DNA from: Corynebacterium amycolatum
GTDB taxonomy: Bacteria > Actinomycetota > Actinomycetes > Mycobacteriales > Mycobacteriaceae
NCBI RefSeq assembly: GCF_016889425.1
Contig: NZ_CP069513.1
Span: 310,001 to 374,000, forward strand
Direction: 5' to 3'
Length of the DNA stretch: 64,000 nucleotides
The position numbers were made by a program, and so were the translations under genes. The notes under the pieces were generated by a model that worked only from the letters and a program-made list of their open reading frames with translations, was not told the origin of the DNA and ran no database searches. Within the stretch, counting starts at the first letter, position 1; each line of letters starts with the position of its first letter. This document shows, piece by piece, positions 15,682 to 24,728 of this stretch.

Positions 15682-18273
15682 CTACCAACGTCCCAGCTTC
15701 ACCCTGAATAGATGCTTCCTGCGGGACGACACTCGACGGGAACGCCAGTCGATCCACAAGCTGGAGAAAATCATCAATAGCGATGCCAGGAGCGGGTGAA
15801 TCATACCGGTCATACCCAGCAGGATGACTGCAACGTTGTAGAACCACGCAAAGTAGATGTTGGAGTCCATCATCCGCACCACAGCACGTGCGATTTCAAT
15901 GGCCTCCGGAATCGACAACACGTTGTTGCGCAGTGCCACGACATCGGCGTAATCGACATCAAGATTCTGGTTGCCTTCGGTGTTGTCCATCAAAACACCC
16001 ACATCAGCGGCACGCAGAGAGTCCCGGATGTCCTTGTCGCCAACCATCACGACTGTCTCACCGTCACTGTGGACCGAACGCACCGCAATGGCCTTGCGGG
16101 AGGCAATGATGCCCGCGAATACTCGCGAGATATTCAGCCGGTCAGCAAAACGACGAGCTACTGGATACGGATCTCGAGTGATCATCATGGTGTCCACGCC
16201 CATATCCTCCAGCTGGTCAATGCTCTCGACCGCATCGGGCTTAATGTCCTCACCAATGGTGATAACACCACGGACCTTGCCACGCCACGACACCACCATC
16301 GGTGTACCGCCACTGAGCGCAGCCACGGCCATTTTCTCGCTGAGTGCAGTGAGATCACGTGGACGCCAAACACGCCCCTCAACAAAGCGCATCTCCAACT
16401 TGTCGTCGGAGTCCTTCACCGGAATCTCTACCTGGCCAACGAACGCACCGTCTTCCGCAATTGCGACATGCACGGTCTCAATCCAGTGCGGCACCTCGCC
16501 ACCGCCGGAACCGGCGTCGCGGGATGCACGGCACGCGCGCACGATGGCCGCCGATGCCGGGTGGTTGCTCTCCATCATGAGAGCGCCCGCCACACGCAGA
16601 ACCAAATCCGGATTTTCATTGCGCTCTGCGGCGACACCGAGCACGTGGGTGTCACCCTCGGTCAGGGTTCCAACTCGGTTAAAAATCACCACATTGGCGG
16701 TAGCCAACTTCCGGAAAGTCTCATTGCCACGAATCAAAATTCCGTTACTAGCACCGGCCAGAATCCCGATGCGCTGCACGGTCGACGTAGACATTGCCAA
16801 TGCCACCGGCGCGATGCCCGAGAGTATGGCCAGCGCCACCGCGAGGGCACCGCTCATCGTGCCCGTCGCCAGCCACCAGCCGCAAAATGCCACGCCTGCC
16901 AATGACAGCGTCCACGGCACCAGCTCTGATGCCGAGTGCACTGCGGTCTGGTGCATCACCGTTTCTTCTCGAACCGCTTGACGCAGCCAGCGCGCTATCG
17001 ATGACGCCCGGGTCTTGAAACCGGTGCGCTCCACGCGCACCTTGAGCTCCGAATCCAGGTTGATTGCGCCGGCCCAAACCTTGGAGTTGACCTTGACCTT
17101 CTGCGGTTCAACGCCAATACCGAGTAGCTGTGCATCCATCGTGGACGCACCACCGATGACTGAGCCATCGACCGGAATCACCGAGTGCGGTGGAACCACG
17201 ATGTCATCACCGATATTGAGCTCGGCGACCGTTACCTCCACTCGTTTCGGCTCCGCGGATTTGGCGCTCTTGCGCACGACCGTCACATTTCGCTCAGCTG
17301 GAATGCGCAGGTTGCGCAAAATCTGTCCAGTACGCACCTTGTTGTAGCGCGTAAACATACGGCCTGTTAGCAACAGCACGGTCAGGCCGCAAGCAACGTC
17401 GAAAAACACCTCTGCCGAGGCGCTTTCCCGGTAGTTGAAAGCAAACCACGTGGGCGCAGTGGTATATCCAATCTGTCCCGCGGGACCAAAGATAAGCTGC
17501 GCCAGCGACCACAGCCACGCCAGCAGAATGGCAATGGAGCTCGCCCCATCCAGCGCCGACATCCGCCGACGCAGGGACGCCGCCATTGCCCGGTGGAACG
17601 GCCAGCCACCCCACCACACCACAATCGTGGTCAGCACAAGGCACATCCACTGCCAGCCCGGGAACTGCCAGTTGACGTTCAACGACGTCACCAGCACCGG
17701 AATCGATAGGAACAGGCTGCCCCAAAAGCGCTGCTTGGTCACCAGTTCACGCGCCGTGAACAGTACCTCCGCACCGCCGCCGCTTCGGCGCAAGGCCGCT
17801 TCACGACGGCGAATGCGCTCCTCCTCATTCTGTTGAGCGGCAGCCGGAACAGCGGGACGGCGATGTTGTGACACATCCAGCCGAGTTGCACGACGACGAA
17901 GCGTGCTGCGCGTGAGGTACGACTCGACCCCGATTTCGCGGAGAGCTTCGATGAACTGATTCGGATCGATGGTATCGGGCGCTGTAATCCACGCGCGTCC
18001 GGGCTTGTAAACCACAGAGGCTGTCACATCTGGAAAGGATTCCAAAACATGCTCAGCACGCTCAGCGCTCTCGGCGTTTTCCAAGTTTTCCAGGATGAGT
18101 GCGAAAGCTGTGTTGGACTGGCCTCTGCGGTGTGCAAGCCGCTGATGGGCACTTTCTTCGTCGATATCCTGACGGCTTCGTGGCAATGCCTTACGAGCAG
18201 CGACCTTGGCATCCACAATCGCCTGTTCAACGCGATTGTCCAGAGAGAAATCAAACTCACCGGTGTCACTCAT
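15682..18273 (-). CDS. Degenerate P-type ATPase-like protein (catalytic motifs lost)
   Basis: The 863-residue frame keeps the whole heavy-metal P1B ATPase fold. It has an N-terminal ferredoxin-like domain (about 53-125) without CxxC, membrane helices from about 180, an actuator domain (about 345-415), P- and N-domains (about 520-765) and C-terminal helices. The catalytic motifs are altered. Phosphorylation motif DKTGT reads NRVGT (Asn532), TGE reads GIG (385-387), CPC in the membrane reads APV (488-490), TGDN reads TRDP (698-702 region) and GDGxND reads GDKDIRD (745-751). The nucleotide-domain HP motif survives as SNHP (569-572). Ion pumping by the usual phosphoenzyme cycle is therefore not possible. 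The frame has no stop or shift, which suggests selection for another role. It sits in the heme cluster, upstream of hemL. Confidence 0.9.
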   Translation of the reverse strand: MSDTGEFDFSLDNRVEQAIVDAKVAARKALPRSRQDIDEESAHQRLAHRRGQSNTAFALILENLENAESAERAEHVLESFPDVTASVVYKPGRAWITAPDTIDPNQFIEALREIGVESYLTRSTLRRRATRLDVSQHRRPAVPAAAQQNEEERIRRREAALRRSGGGAEVLFTARELVTKQRFWGSLFLSIPVLVTSLNVNWQFPGWQWMCLVLTTIVVWWGGWPFHRAMAASLRRRMSALDGASSIAILLAWLWSLAQLIFGPAGQIGYTTAPTWFAFNYRESASAEVFFDVACGLTVLLLTGRMFTRYNKVRTGQILRNLRIPAERNVTVVRKSAKSAEPKRVEVTVAELNIGDDIVVPPHSVIPVDGSVIGGASTMDAQLLGIGVEPQKVKVNSKVWAGAINLDSELKVRVERTGFKTRASSIARWLRQAVREETVMHQTAVHSASELVPWTLSLAGVAFCGWWLATGTMSGALAVALAILSGIAPVALAMSTSTVQRIGILAGASNGILIRGNETFRKLATANVVIFNRVGTLTEGDTHVLGVAAERNENPDLVLRVAGALMMESNHPASAAIVRACRASRDAGSGGGEVPHWIETVHVAIAEDGAFVGQVEIPVKDSDDKLEMRFVEGRVWRPRDLTALSEKMAVAALSGGTPMVVSWRGKVRGVITIGEDIKPDAVESIDQLEDMGVDTMMITRDPYPVARRFADRLNISRVFAGIIASRKAIAVRSVHSDGETVVMVGDKDIRDSLRAADVGVLMDNTEGNQNLDVDYADVVALRNNVLSIPEAIEIARAVVRMMDSNIYFAWFYNVAVILLGMTGMIHPLLASLLMIFSSLWIDWRSRRVSSRRKHLFRVKLGRW

Positions 18274-18292
18274 GGCCTTTGAAACTTTCCGT

Positions 18293-18673
18293 CTAATCCT
18301 GTGGCTGATTGGCGCGCGTGAGCGCTAATTCACGATAGAGCAACAGTAGTCCACACGCCATCGCCAGGCTGGGCACGATAACCCATACAGTCAGCGCACC
18401 GGCCATAATGGCAAAGAACATGGCGAGAGCCGTGACAATCACCATGATGAGCAGGCAGTTCCGGGAGAGTTTGAACTCAGTGGCCGTCGGCAAGCAGCCG
18501 CTACCAATGAGCGAGCAGACCAGCGTCACACCGGCGACGATGTAGATATCGCGGCCAACGGCAGCGGGAGCCTGCGAGTAATCTCCGGTGACCAGTATCA
18601 AGCTCAGGACAATCTGGGCGATGAGCGCGACGAAGAGCACCCACTGCCAGGGCCGACTCGGCAGGGACATCAT
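18293..18673 (-). CDS. Four-helix membrane protein of the heme cluster
   Basis: The 126-residue protein is almost wholly hydrophobic, with four predicted helices (about 10-27, 40-58, 72-89 and 93-112) and short polar ends. No catalytic motif is seen. GAGGAG lies eight bases before the ATG. Its start overlaps the stop of the preceding gene in an ATGA arrangement, so translation is coupled. It lies 19 bases before the P-type ATPase-like gene. A comparable small membrane protein pair follows hemB in M. tuberculosis (Rv0513-Rv0514, from memory). Confidence 0.7.
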   Translation of the reverse strand: MMSLPSRPWQWVLFVALIAQIVLSLILVTGDYSQAPAAVGRDIYIVAGVTLVCSLIGSGCLPTATEFKLSRNCLLIMVIVTALAMFFAIMAGALTVWVIVPSLAMACGLLLLYRELALTRANQPQD

Positions 18674-19314
18674 TGCTTGGACTCCTCAGGCTGCTTGGGC
18701 TGCTTGGGCTGTGACTGGTCCAGCTGCTGTTGCTGCTTTGTATCAGCGCCATGCTTCGACGCTCCCGGCAGATGCGATTTCGGCGCGGACGGAGTCCACG
18801 GTTTCGAGGGGCGCTGATGATTGAAGTAGTCCTTGGACTCCTTCGAGGCGGCGAGCACCAGGCCAGCTACCGCGGCAGTGGCAGAGGCGATTCGCACAAT
18901 TCCGCTGATAAGAACAAGGGATGATGGCACTCCCGATTCTGAAGCCGTAGAAGAGAAGAAGGACATCAGCGCCGACAGTGCCAGGTAAAGCGAGCCGATA
19001 ACCAGCACGGTGCGAGCACCTTCGCTCCCCTTGCGCATTCGCTCGATGATGGCGAAGAACGCGATGCAAAGCCCCACTGCGAAAAAGAACGCGATAACGA
19101 TACTCGCCTTCATGGCGGCATCAATCTGGCCCTCGCTGAAACCCGGGAAACTCTCCTTAGCGGTTGAGGGGCTCATCAGCATTTCCGGATGCAGCCAGTA
19201 GGTCACCGTGGCTACTGCAGCGAGGAGCAGCTGCAACACGGCCGTAACCCGCCACGCCTGCCTAGCTCCCTCGACCTGCTCGGGAATTGCGGGCTTCTTC
19301 TCTTCTTTAGTCAT
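18670..19314 (-). CDS. Membrane protein of the heme cluster with Pro/Gln-rich tail
   Basis: The 214-residue protein has four hydrophobic helices (about 20-41, 68-89, 100-120 and 130-150). A soluble C-terminal tail of about 60 residues follows, dominated by Gln, Lys, Pro and Ser. No known domain was recognised. It lies 45 bases after hemB and is translationally coupled to the next small membrane gene. Position suggests membrane handling of a tetrapyrrole or a supporting role for the ATPase-like protein; this is inference only. Confidence 0.65.
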   Translation of the reverse strand: MTKEEKKPAIPEQVEGARQAWRVTAVLQLLLAAVATVTYWLHPEMLMSPSTAKESFPGFSEGQIDAAMKASIVIAFFFAVGLCIAFFAIIERMRKGSEGARTVLVIGSLYLALSALMSFFSSTASESGVPSSLVLISGIVRIASATAAVAGLVLAASKESKDYFNHQRPSKPWTPSAPKSHLPGASKHGADTKQQQQLDQSQPKQPKQPEESKQ

Positions 19315-19359
19315 CCGTCCACTTCTCGATGTTTATTACTGCACGTTCGCCTCAGCGAA

Positions 19360-20418
19360 TTAGAACTGGGCGCGCAGCTTCTTCGCCAAGTCCACCGCTG
19401 CGTAGGTCAAAATCTGCTCCGCACCGGCACGGCGAATGCTCAGCACTGCTTCCATCATCGCAGCATCCAGGTCAATCCACCCGTTGGCGGCAGCGGCGTG
19501 AATCATCGCGTACTCACCAGAGACCTGGTAGGCAGCAACCGGCACCGGCGAGATGTCTGCGACCTCGCGCAGGATGTCCAGGTAGCTCATGGCCGGCTTG
19601 ACCATCACCATGTCCGCACCCTCGTCAACGTCGAGCTGCACTTCGAGCAGGGACTCACGACGGTTTGCAGGATCCTGCTGGTAGGTACGGCGATCGCCCT
19701 GTAGCGAGCTGCCCACGGCTTCACGGAATGGACCGTAGAAGGCGGAGGCGTACTTTGCCGAGTACGCCATGATGGAGACATCCTCATGGCCAGCGGCGTC
19801 CAGCCCCTCACGAATAGCGGCAATCTGGCCGTCCATCATGCCCGACGGGGACACGATATGTGCACCGGCGTCGGCTTGGGCAACGGCCATCTTGACGTAG
19901 TTAATCAGCGTGCGGTCATTCTCAACGACCGTGTTGCCGAAGCGATCCGTGCCCAGTACGCCACAGTGGCCGTGGTCAGTGAACTCATCCAGACAGGTGT
20001 CGGCCATAATCAGAATGTCATTCCCGAACTCGTCGCGGAGACGACGCAGAGCGCGGTTGAGAACGCCCTCCGGATTCCAGGATTCAGAGCCCTCGCCGTC
20101 CTTATCCGCATCGAGCGGGACACCGAAGAGGTCAACCGCCGAGATACCTGCCTCAACAGCCTCGCGCACAGCTTCCACCAGGGAGTCTTCGGTGTGCTGC
20201 ACTACCCCGGGCAGGGAGCTGATTGGCTTCGGCTCATCAATCCCATCTGCAACAAACATGGGAAGGATGAGATTCTTCGGAGTCAGTGTCGTCTCTGCCG
20301 TCATCGCACGCATCACCGGGTTGGTGCGCAGCCTGCGTGGGCGACGAATCGGGAGAGGAAATCCAAACTGTTCGAGATCGATTTCGCGGGATGATTCAGA
20401 AGCTCCAGATGTAGTCAT
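19360..20418 (-). CDS. hemB: Delta-aminolevulinic acid dehydratase (porphobilinogen synthase) HemB
   Basis: The 352-residue enzyme condenses two 5-aminolevulinate molecules to porphobilinogen. The two Schiff-base lysines lie in MAYSAKYASAFYGPFREA and MVMVKPAMSYLDI. The metal-binding region reads ADTCLDEFTDHGHCGVL, with two cysteines. In Mg-dependent enzymes this region lacks the full three-Cys zinc site, so the metal type is left open. ATG 20418 is supported by AAGG seven to eight bases upstream; an in-frame TTG lies further out at 20436. It follows hemD by 47 bases. Confidence 0.96.
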   Translation of the reverse strand: MTTSGASESSREIDLEQFGFPLPIRRPRRLRTNPVMRAMTAETTLTPKNLILPMFVADGIDEPKPISSLPGVVQHTEDSLVEAVREAVEAGISAVDLFGVPLDADKDGEGSESWNPEGVLNRALRRLRDEFGNDILIMADTCLDEFTDHGHCGVLGTDRFGNTVVENDRTLINYVKMAVAQADAGAHIVSPSGMMDGQIAAIREGLDAAGHEDVSIMAYSAKYASAFYGPFREAVGSSLQGDRRTYQQDPANRRESLLEVQLDVDEGADMVMVKPAMSYLDILREVADISPVPVAAYQVSGEYAMIHAAAANGWIDLDAAMMEAVLSIRRAGAEQILTYAAVDLAKKLRAQF

Positions 20419-20465
20419 AAAGACAACCTTAATCAAAACGCGAACTCGCCCCGATTCGCCCTGGT

Positions 20466-22133
20466 TTAGGCCTTGGTTTTACGCGAACGACGACGCTTTT
20501 TGCGCGGCGGTGGCAGTTGCCCTGCAGCCCGCAATTGCGCAACATGCTCTGCCAGCGCGTCCACCAGCTCCGAGATGCTTGCCCGCTCCGGCACGACATC
20601 TACACGCAGACCGTACTCGCGAGCCGTGGCTGCGGCCATCGGCCCGATGCAGGCAATGATGGTGCGAGCATGCGGCTTACCCGCGATGCCGACCAGGTTC
20701 TTCACCGTCGACCCCGAGGTAAAGCACACTGCGTCGAAGCCACCGGACTTAATCATGTCGCGGATGTCCGCACTCGGTGGCGCTGCCCGCACGGTACGGT
20801 AAGCGACCACATCATCGACTTCCCAGCCCAGGTCAATCAGACCGTCGACAAGCACGTCGGTGCCGATGTCGGCGCGTGGCAGCAATACGCGGTTGACCGG
20901 ATCGAGATCCTCGATGTACTCCGGGAACACGTCGACGATGCCCGCGGCGTTCTGACGAGTGTCGTCCGGAAGCAGCTCCGGGGTAATGCCGAGATCACGG
21001 ATGGCAGCAGCGGTGCGATGCCCGACGGCTGCGATGCGGACTCCAGCGAACGAGCGCGCGTCCAAGCCGAATGCCTGGAACTTCTCCCACACTGCGGTGA
21101 CAGCGTTGACGGAAGTGAAGACAACCCACTGGTAACGGCCGTCGACAAGCCCCTTGATGGCGCGTTCCATCTGCGCTGGGCTACGTGGTGGCTCGATTGA
21201 GATGGTCGGGACCTCAATCGGGATGGCGCCGTGCCCAACGAGACGAGCACTCATCGGCCCTGCCTGCGCCTTGGCGCGTGGGACCAGCACCTTCCATCCG
21301 TAGAGGGCCCGGTTTTCCCACCACGAGTACTTCGAGCGATTGTCCACACCCTTGCCAAGCGTAACCACCAGCGGACCGGTCAGGTCACCCGAAAGCTGCG
21401 CCAAGGTGCCCAGCGTGACGTCGTAGGTGCGCTGCAGACGAGTAGTACCGTTGACAGTCACCGACACCGGCAACGCCGACGGCAGACCGCGTTCACCGAG
21501 TTCGGAGGCAATCGCGGACAGGTCATCCTGCACGGCCTGCAGCACCAGCGGCTGCGGTGCCTGCGCCAACTCGTCCCAGTCCACATCGGCGCGACCGAGA
21601 TCGGTCTCCGTGTACGTCGAACCCAACGCGATACCGGCAAATGCCGGGACGGTGGAGGGCACGGACATACCAGGGACGATCTGGAACTCAACCTCGGCGT
21701 GCGAGACCTCGTTGATTTCGGCCAGCAGCGAATCGTTGGTCAGCGGATTTCCGGCCACCAAACGCACTACGTCATTGCCTTTGGCTGCTTCTTCGACGAG
21801 CAGGGCGGCCATCTTCTTGGGATCGTCGATAGGCTCGCGCAAATCTGCGGCGGTCGGCGGTGCCGGACGCGGTGGCTTACGACGAGATCCCTTGGCCTTG
21901 GCTGCGGCGCACATGCGCTCGTACTCTTCCTCGGCTTCCTTCAGCAGCTTGGGAGGAACAGGCACATCGGTTGCGACGAGTTCTCGAACCCCCGGCATGA
22001 CATCGGCGTCGACGTAGGCGATAGCGGTGTCTGCGAGAATCTCACGGGCGCGAAGCGTCAGCAGGTCGGGATTTCCAGGACCAGCGCCGACGAACAGGAT
22101 GCGTCCCGTTGCTGCGGGGAGGGAGGTGTTCAT
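20466..22133 (-). CDS. hemD: HemD fusion: uroporphyrinogen-III synthase with N-terminal SUMT-like domain
   Basis: The 555-residue protein joins an N-terminal tetrapyrrole methylase-like domain (about 10-260) to a HemD domain (about 265-535). The HemD part closes the hydroxymethylbilane ring with D-ring inversion. The methylase part keeps GAGPGNPDLLTLRA, but VRLKGGDPFVFGRG-type residues are replaced by VRLVAGNPLTND. The later VPGVTSA-type motif reads VPGMSVPST, so methyltransferase activity is doubtful. A basic tail (PPPRKKRRRSRK) ends the protein. The same fusion and tail occur in M. tuberculosis Rv0511, from memory. It lies 204 bases after hemC, a gap holding two hairpins. Confidence 0.93.
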   Translation of the reverse strand: MNTSLPAATGRILFVGAGPGNPDLLTLRAREILADTAIAYVDADVMPGVRELVATDVPVPPKLLKEAEEEYERMCAAAKAKGSRRKPPRPAPPTAADLREPIDDPKKMAALLVEEAAKGNDVVRLVAGNPLTNDSLLAEINEVSHAEVEFQIVPGMSVPSTVPAFAGIALGSTYTETDLGRADVDWDELAQAPQPLVLQAVQDDLSAIASELGERGLPSALPVSVTVNGTTRLQRTYDVTLGTLAQLSGDLTGPLVVTLGKGVDNRSKYSWWENRALYGWKVLVPRAKAQAGPMSARLVGHGAIPIEVPTISIEPPRSPAQMERAIKGLVDGRYQWVVFTSVNAVTAVWEKFQAFGLDARSFAGVRIAAVGHRTAAAIRDLGITPELLPDDTRQNAAGIVDVFPEYIEDLDPVNRVLLPRADIGTDVLVDGLIDLGWEVDDVVAYRTVRAAPPSADIRDMIKSGGFDAVCFTSGSTVKNLVGIAGKPHARTIIACIGPMAAATAREYGLRVDVVPERASISELVDALAEHVAQLRAAGQLPPPRKKRRRSRKTKA

Positions 22134-22217
22134 CGTTGCGGAGTGATTTCTTTTCTATTGGTTGTTCACTTTTCGTGCCGATGAGTCACTAAGGAAGAAA
22201 GCGGACATGCGCCAACA

Positions 22218-22253
22218 CATGTGAGGGGCAGGTAGACACCTGAATCTCACATG
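22218..22253. repeat. Compound hairpin between hemC and hemD
   Basis: CATGTGAG (22218-22225) pairs with CTCACATG (22246-22253), and inside it CAGGT pairs with ACCTG around a four-base loop AGAC. The structure lies in the untranslated gap between hemC and hemD. Confidence 0.6.
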
Positions 22254-22267
22254 CGAGCACACGAAGG

Positions 22268-22317
22268 AAACCCTTATCCCAACGGCATGCATACAGGCCT
22301 ATTAGCATAAAGGGTTT
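22268..22317. repeat. Inverted repeat just downstream of hemC
   Basis: AAACCCTTAT (22268-22277) is inverted at 22307-22317 with one extra base. No T run follows on the minus strand, so it is not a typical intrinsic terminator; it may be an RNA processing or attenuation element. Confidence 0.45.
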
Positions 22318-22337
22318 GAGCCAAATTAACTAACCGG

Positions 22338-23270
22338 CTACTTTTGAGATTCCCGCAGGGTATCGCCCATTACCTCATGAGCACCCTGTTCAAGCAGGGC
22401 CGCCGCAACCTTCCGGCCAAGCTCATCGGCCTTATCCACGGTTGCGGTAGCGGTCTCGAGCAACTGGCGCGATCCGTCGACTGCGAACACCCCCGCCCGC
22501 AGGGTGAGTTCACCGCTATCGCTCACGGTTGCGTAGGCCGCAACCGGGGCGGTGCAGCCCGCTTCCAGCTCATTGAGTACAGCGCGCTCAGCGACAGCGC
22601 GGGCATGGGACACCGGGTGGTCAATCTTCCGCAGAATATCCACAATTTCGCGGTCAGCAGTGCGGCACTCCAGCGCCAGGGCGCCCTGCGCCGGGGCCGG
22701 CATGAGGACGTCCACGTCCAGGGATTCCGCAATCTCTCCGAGACGCCCCGTACGCTCCAGTCCGGCGCGAGCCAGAATGACAGCGTCCAAGTCCTCAGAG
22801 ACGCGCCCCATGCGGGTTTCGATGTTTCCACGCAGTGGTACAAGTTCCAGGTCGGAGCGCAGCGCACGCAGCTGAGAGACACGACGCGGCGCGGAGGTAC
22901 CCACTCGAGCCCCCTCAGGCAGGTCCATCAGCGGCGTGGCATCGCGGGAAATCAGCGCCTCTCGCGGGTCGACGCGCTCCGGCACGGCTGCGACCATCAT
23001 GTCGTCTTCCGGCAACGTGGGCAGATCTTTAAACGAGTGCACGATAATGTCGCACACCCCCTCGCGGAGTGCATGACGCAGCGCCTGGGTAAAGACACCG
23101 ATACCAATCTTTTCCACCGGGTCGTGGCGGTTATGGTCACCGGCGGTCTTTACAATCACCAGCTCTGCAGGCTGCCCCAGCTCAATCAGTGCATCACGGA
23201 CGTGGCCGGCCTGTGTCGTGGCCAGTTCCGAGCCCCTGGTACCGATACGAATAGTCGCTGGGTCAGGCAT
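22338..23270 (-). CDS. hemC: Porphobilinogen deaminase (hydroxymethylbilane synthase) HemC
   Basis: The 310-residue enzyme polymerises four porphobilinogens into hydroxymethylbilane. The dipyrromethane cofactor is carried by Cys239 in ELEAGCTAPVAAYA. RIGTRGSELA at the N-terminus, VHSFKDLPT, TSAPRR and RGNIETR are the substrate- and cofactor-binding motifs. GGAGGG lies four to five bases before the ATG, 15 bases after hemA, so hemA and hemC are in one operon. Confidence 0.97.
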   Translation of the reverse strand: MPDPATIRIGTRGSELATTQAGHVRDALIELGQPAELVIVKTAGDHNRHDPVEKIGIGVFTQALRHALREGVCDIIVHSFKDLPTLPEDDMMVAAVPERVDPREALISRDATPLMDLPEGARVGTSAPRRVSQLRALRSDLELVPLRGNIETRMGRVSEDLDAVILARAGLERTGRLGEIAESLDVDVLMPAPAQGALALECRTADREIVDILRKIDHPVSHARAVAERAVLNELEAGCTAPVAAYATVSDSGELTLRAGVFAVDGSRQLLETATATVDKADELGRKVAAALLEQGAHEVMGDTLRESQK

Positions 23271-23285
23271 GTTTCCCTCCGGGTG

Positions 23286-24728
23286 TTAATTTTTGGTGGT
23301 TTCAGCAACGCCTTCAATGATGGCACTACTGTCAAGACCATACTGCTCAAATCCCTGCATCCGCCCAATTCGGCCCTCAACCATGAGATCTGCGGGGATA
23401 TCGGTGTCAGCATACAGGCCAGAGGGCGTAGATAGAGGCAGGTCGAAGAGCTTCTGCAGCGCAAGCGCGTAGTTGCCGCCACCCTGCTGGCTAGAAAGCT
23501 TCTTGACCTGCACCGTTGGCGCGTGCAAGAGCTTATCGACGACGCGGCGAACCGTGGACTCGACTTCGCGACGTTCCTTTTGCGTAAGACCTGGTGTCTT
23601 CGCCTCCAGGCGAGCGAGCTCAGCCGCCGCCACATCTGCCGCACGCTCACGCAGAGCGCGAACAGTCGGTGCTACCTCGCTTGCACGCTGCGCCGTGAGG
23701 TAGGACTCCAACTCTTCGGCCACAATGTCGCGCGCTGCAGCCTCATCATCACGGCCCGGGACCTCCGTGCGAGTCATCTGCAGCAATTCGATGTTGAATA
23801 GTGCAATCCCCTCAAGCCCGGAGACATCCTCCGCAACGTCGCGAGGCATAGACAGGTCGACGATGGCGAGCGGGCCGTGGTCGATGACATCAGCAGCTGA
23901 AACGACGGGAGTCATGGCCCCAGTGGCGCTGACGAGAATGTCCACATCATCGAGGACATCGGCGAAATCATGCAACGCAATAGCAGTAGCGGGGATGCCT
24001 GCTTCGATGGAGTGGTTGGCCAGGTTCTGCGCCCTGTCAACGGTGCGGTTGGCAATAATCAGACGGTCAATACCGCAGCGCCCCAGGTAGCTAGCGGCCA
24101 GCGAACTCATCGCACCGGCGCCGAGGATCAGAGCCGAACGTCCGGCCAGGATATCGGTACCCTCAGCGACGTCAACACCAGAGTTGAATCCGGGTTGCAG
24201 TGCAGCAACCGCCTCGTCGATGGCCACGGAGACCATCGATGCGCCCGCGTTATCAATCAGCGTTTCGCTGTGGACTCGCTTGCCTGTGTGCAGCGCCTTC
24301 TGTGCCAAGTCATGCAGCATGCGACCGACTGTGCCGGCTTCGTCCGCTTCCTGGTAGGCATTGCGAATCTGACCGATAATCTGCTGTTCGCCCAGCACCA
24401 TCGAGTCGAGACCAGCACACACCGAAAAAGCATGCTCCGCCGCAGCCTGTGCATACCGCACATAGAGGTGCGGCGTCAGTTCATCGAGTTCGAGCCCAGT
24501 ACGACCGACAATTTCACGGACCACAGCCGATAGCCCAGAGTGGAAGCCGTTGGCCACCACGTAGTACTCAACGCGGTTACAGGTCGACAACAGCATCGCT
24601 TCACTGATTGCTTCATCCGCGACCAGACGGGCCAAAATGGCCTCTCGCTCAGTTTCACCGACAGAGACCTTTTCAAGAAGGGTCACCGGTGCAGACCGGT
24701 ACGACATTCCGACGAGAAGCACACTCAC
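23286..24728 (-). CDS. hemA: Glutamyl-tRNA reductase HemA
   Basis: The 480-residue enzyme reduces glutamyl-tRNA to glutamate-1-semialdehyde with NADPH, the committed step of C5-pathway heme synthesis. The nucleophile is Cys50 in LLSTCNRVEYY. GLDSMVLGEQQIIGQ belongs to the catalytic domain, ILGAGAMSSLAA to the NADPH-binding domain, and the C-terminal third is the helical dimerisation domain. Start is GTG at 24728 with little Shine-Dalgarno. A loosely symmetrical AGGC...GCCT motif at 24832-24851 lies in the 223-bp upstream gap, but it does not match the DtxR consensus well. Confidence 0.97.
   Translation of the reverse strand: MSVLLVGMSYRSAPVTLLEKVSVGETEREAILARLVADEAISEAMLLSTCNRVEYYVVANGFHSGLSAVVREIVGRTGLELDELTPHLYVRYAQAAAEHAFSVCAGLDSMVLGEQQIIGQIRNAYQEADEAGTVGRMLHDLAQKALHTGKRVHSETLIDNAGASMVSVAIDEAVAALQPGFNSGVDVAEGTDILAGRSALILGAGAMSSLAASYLGRCGIDRLIIANRTVDRAQNLANHSIEAGIPATAIALHDFADVLDDVDILVSATGAMTPVVSAADVIDHGPLAIVDLSMPRDVAEDVSGLEGIALFNIELLQMTRTEVPGRDDEAAARDIVAEELESYLTAQRASEVAPTVRALRERAADVAAAELARLEAKTPGLTQKERREVESTVRRVVDKLLHAPTVQVKKLSSQQGGGNYALALQKLFDLPLSTPSGLYADTDIPADLMVEGRIGRMQGFEQYGLDSSAIIEGVAETTKN

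Noticed and set aside
15682..18273. Working heavy-metal P1B ATPase
   Set aside because: The phosphorylated Asp, the TGE loop, the CPC metal site and the hinge Asp residues are all replaced.
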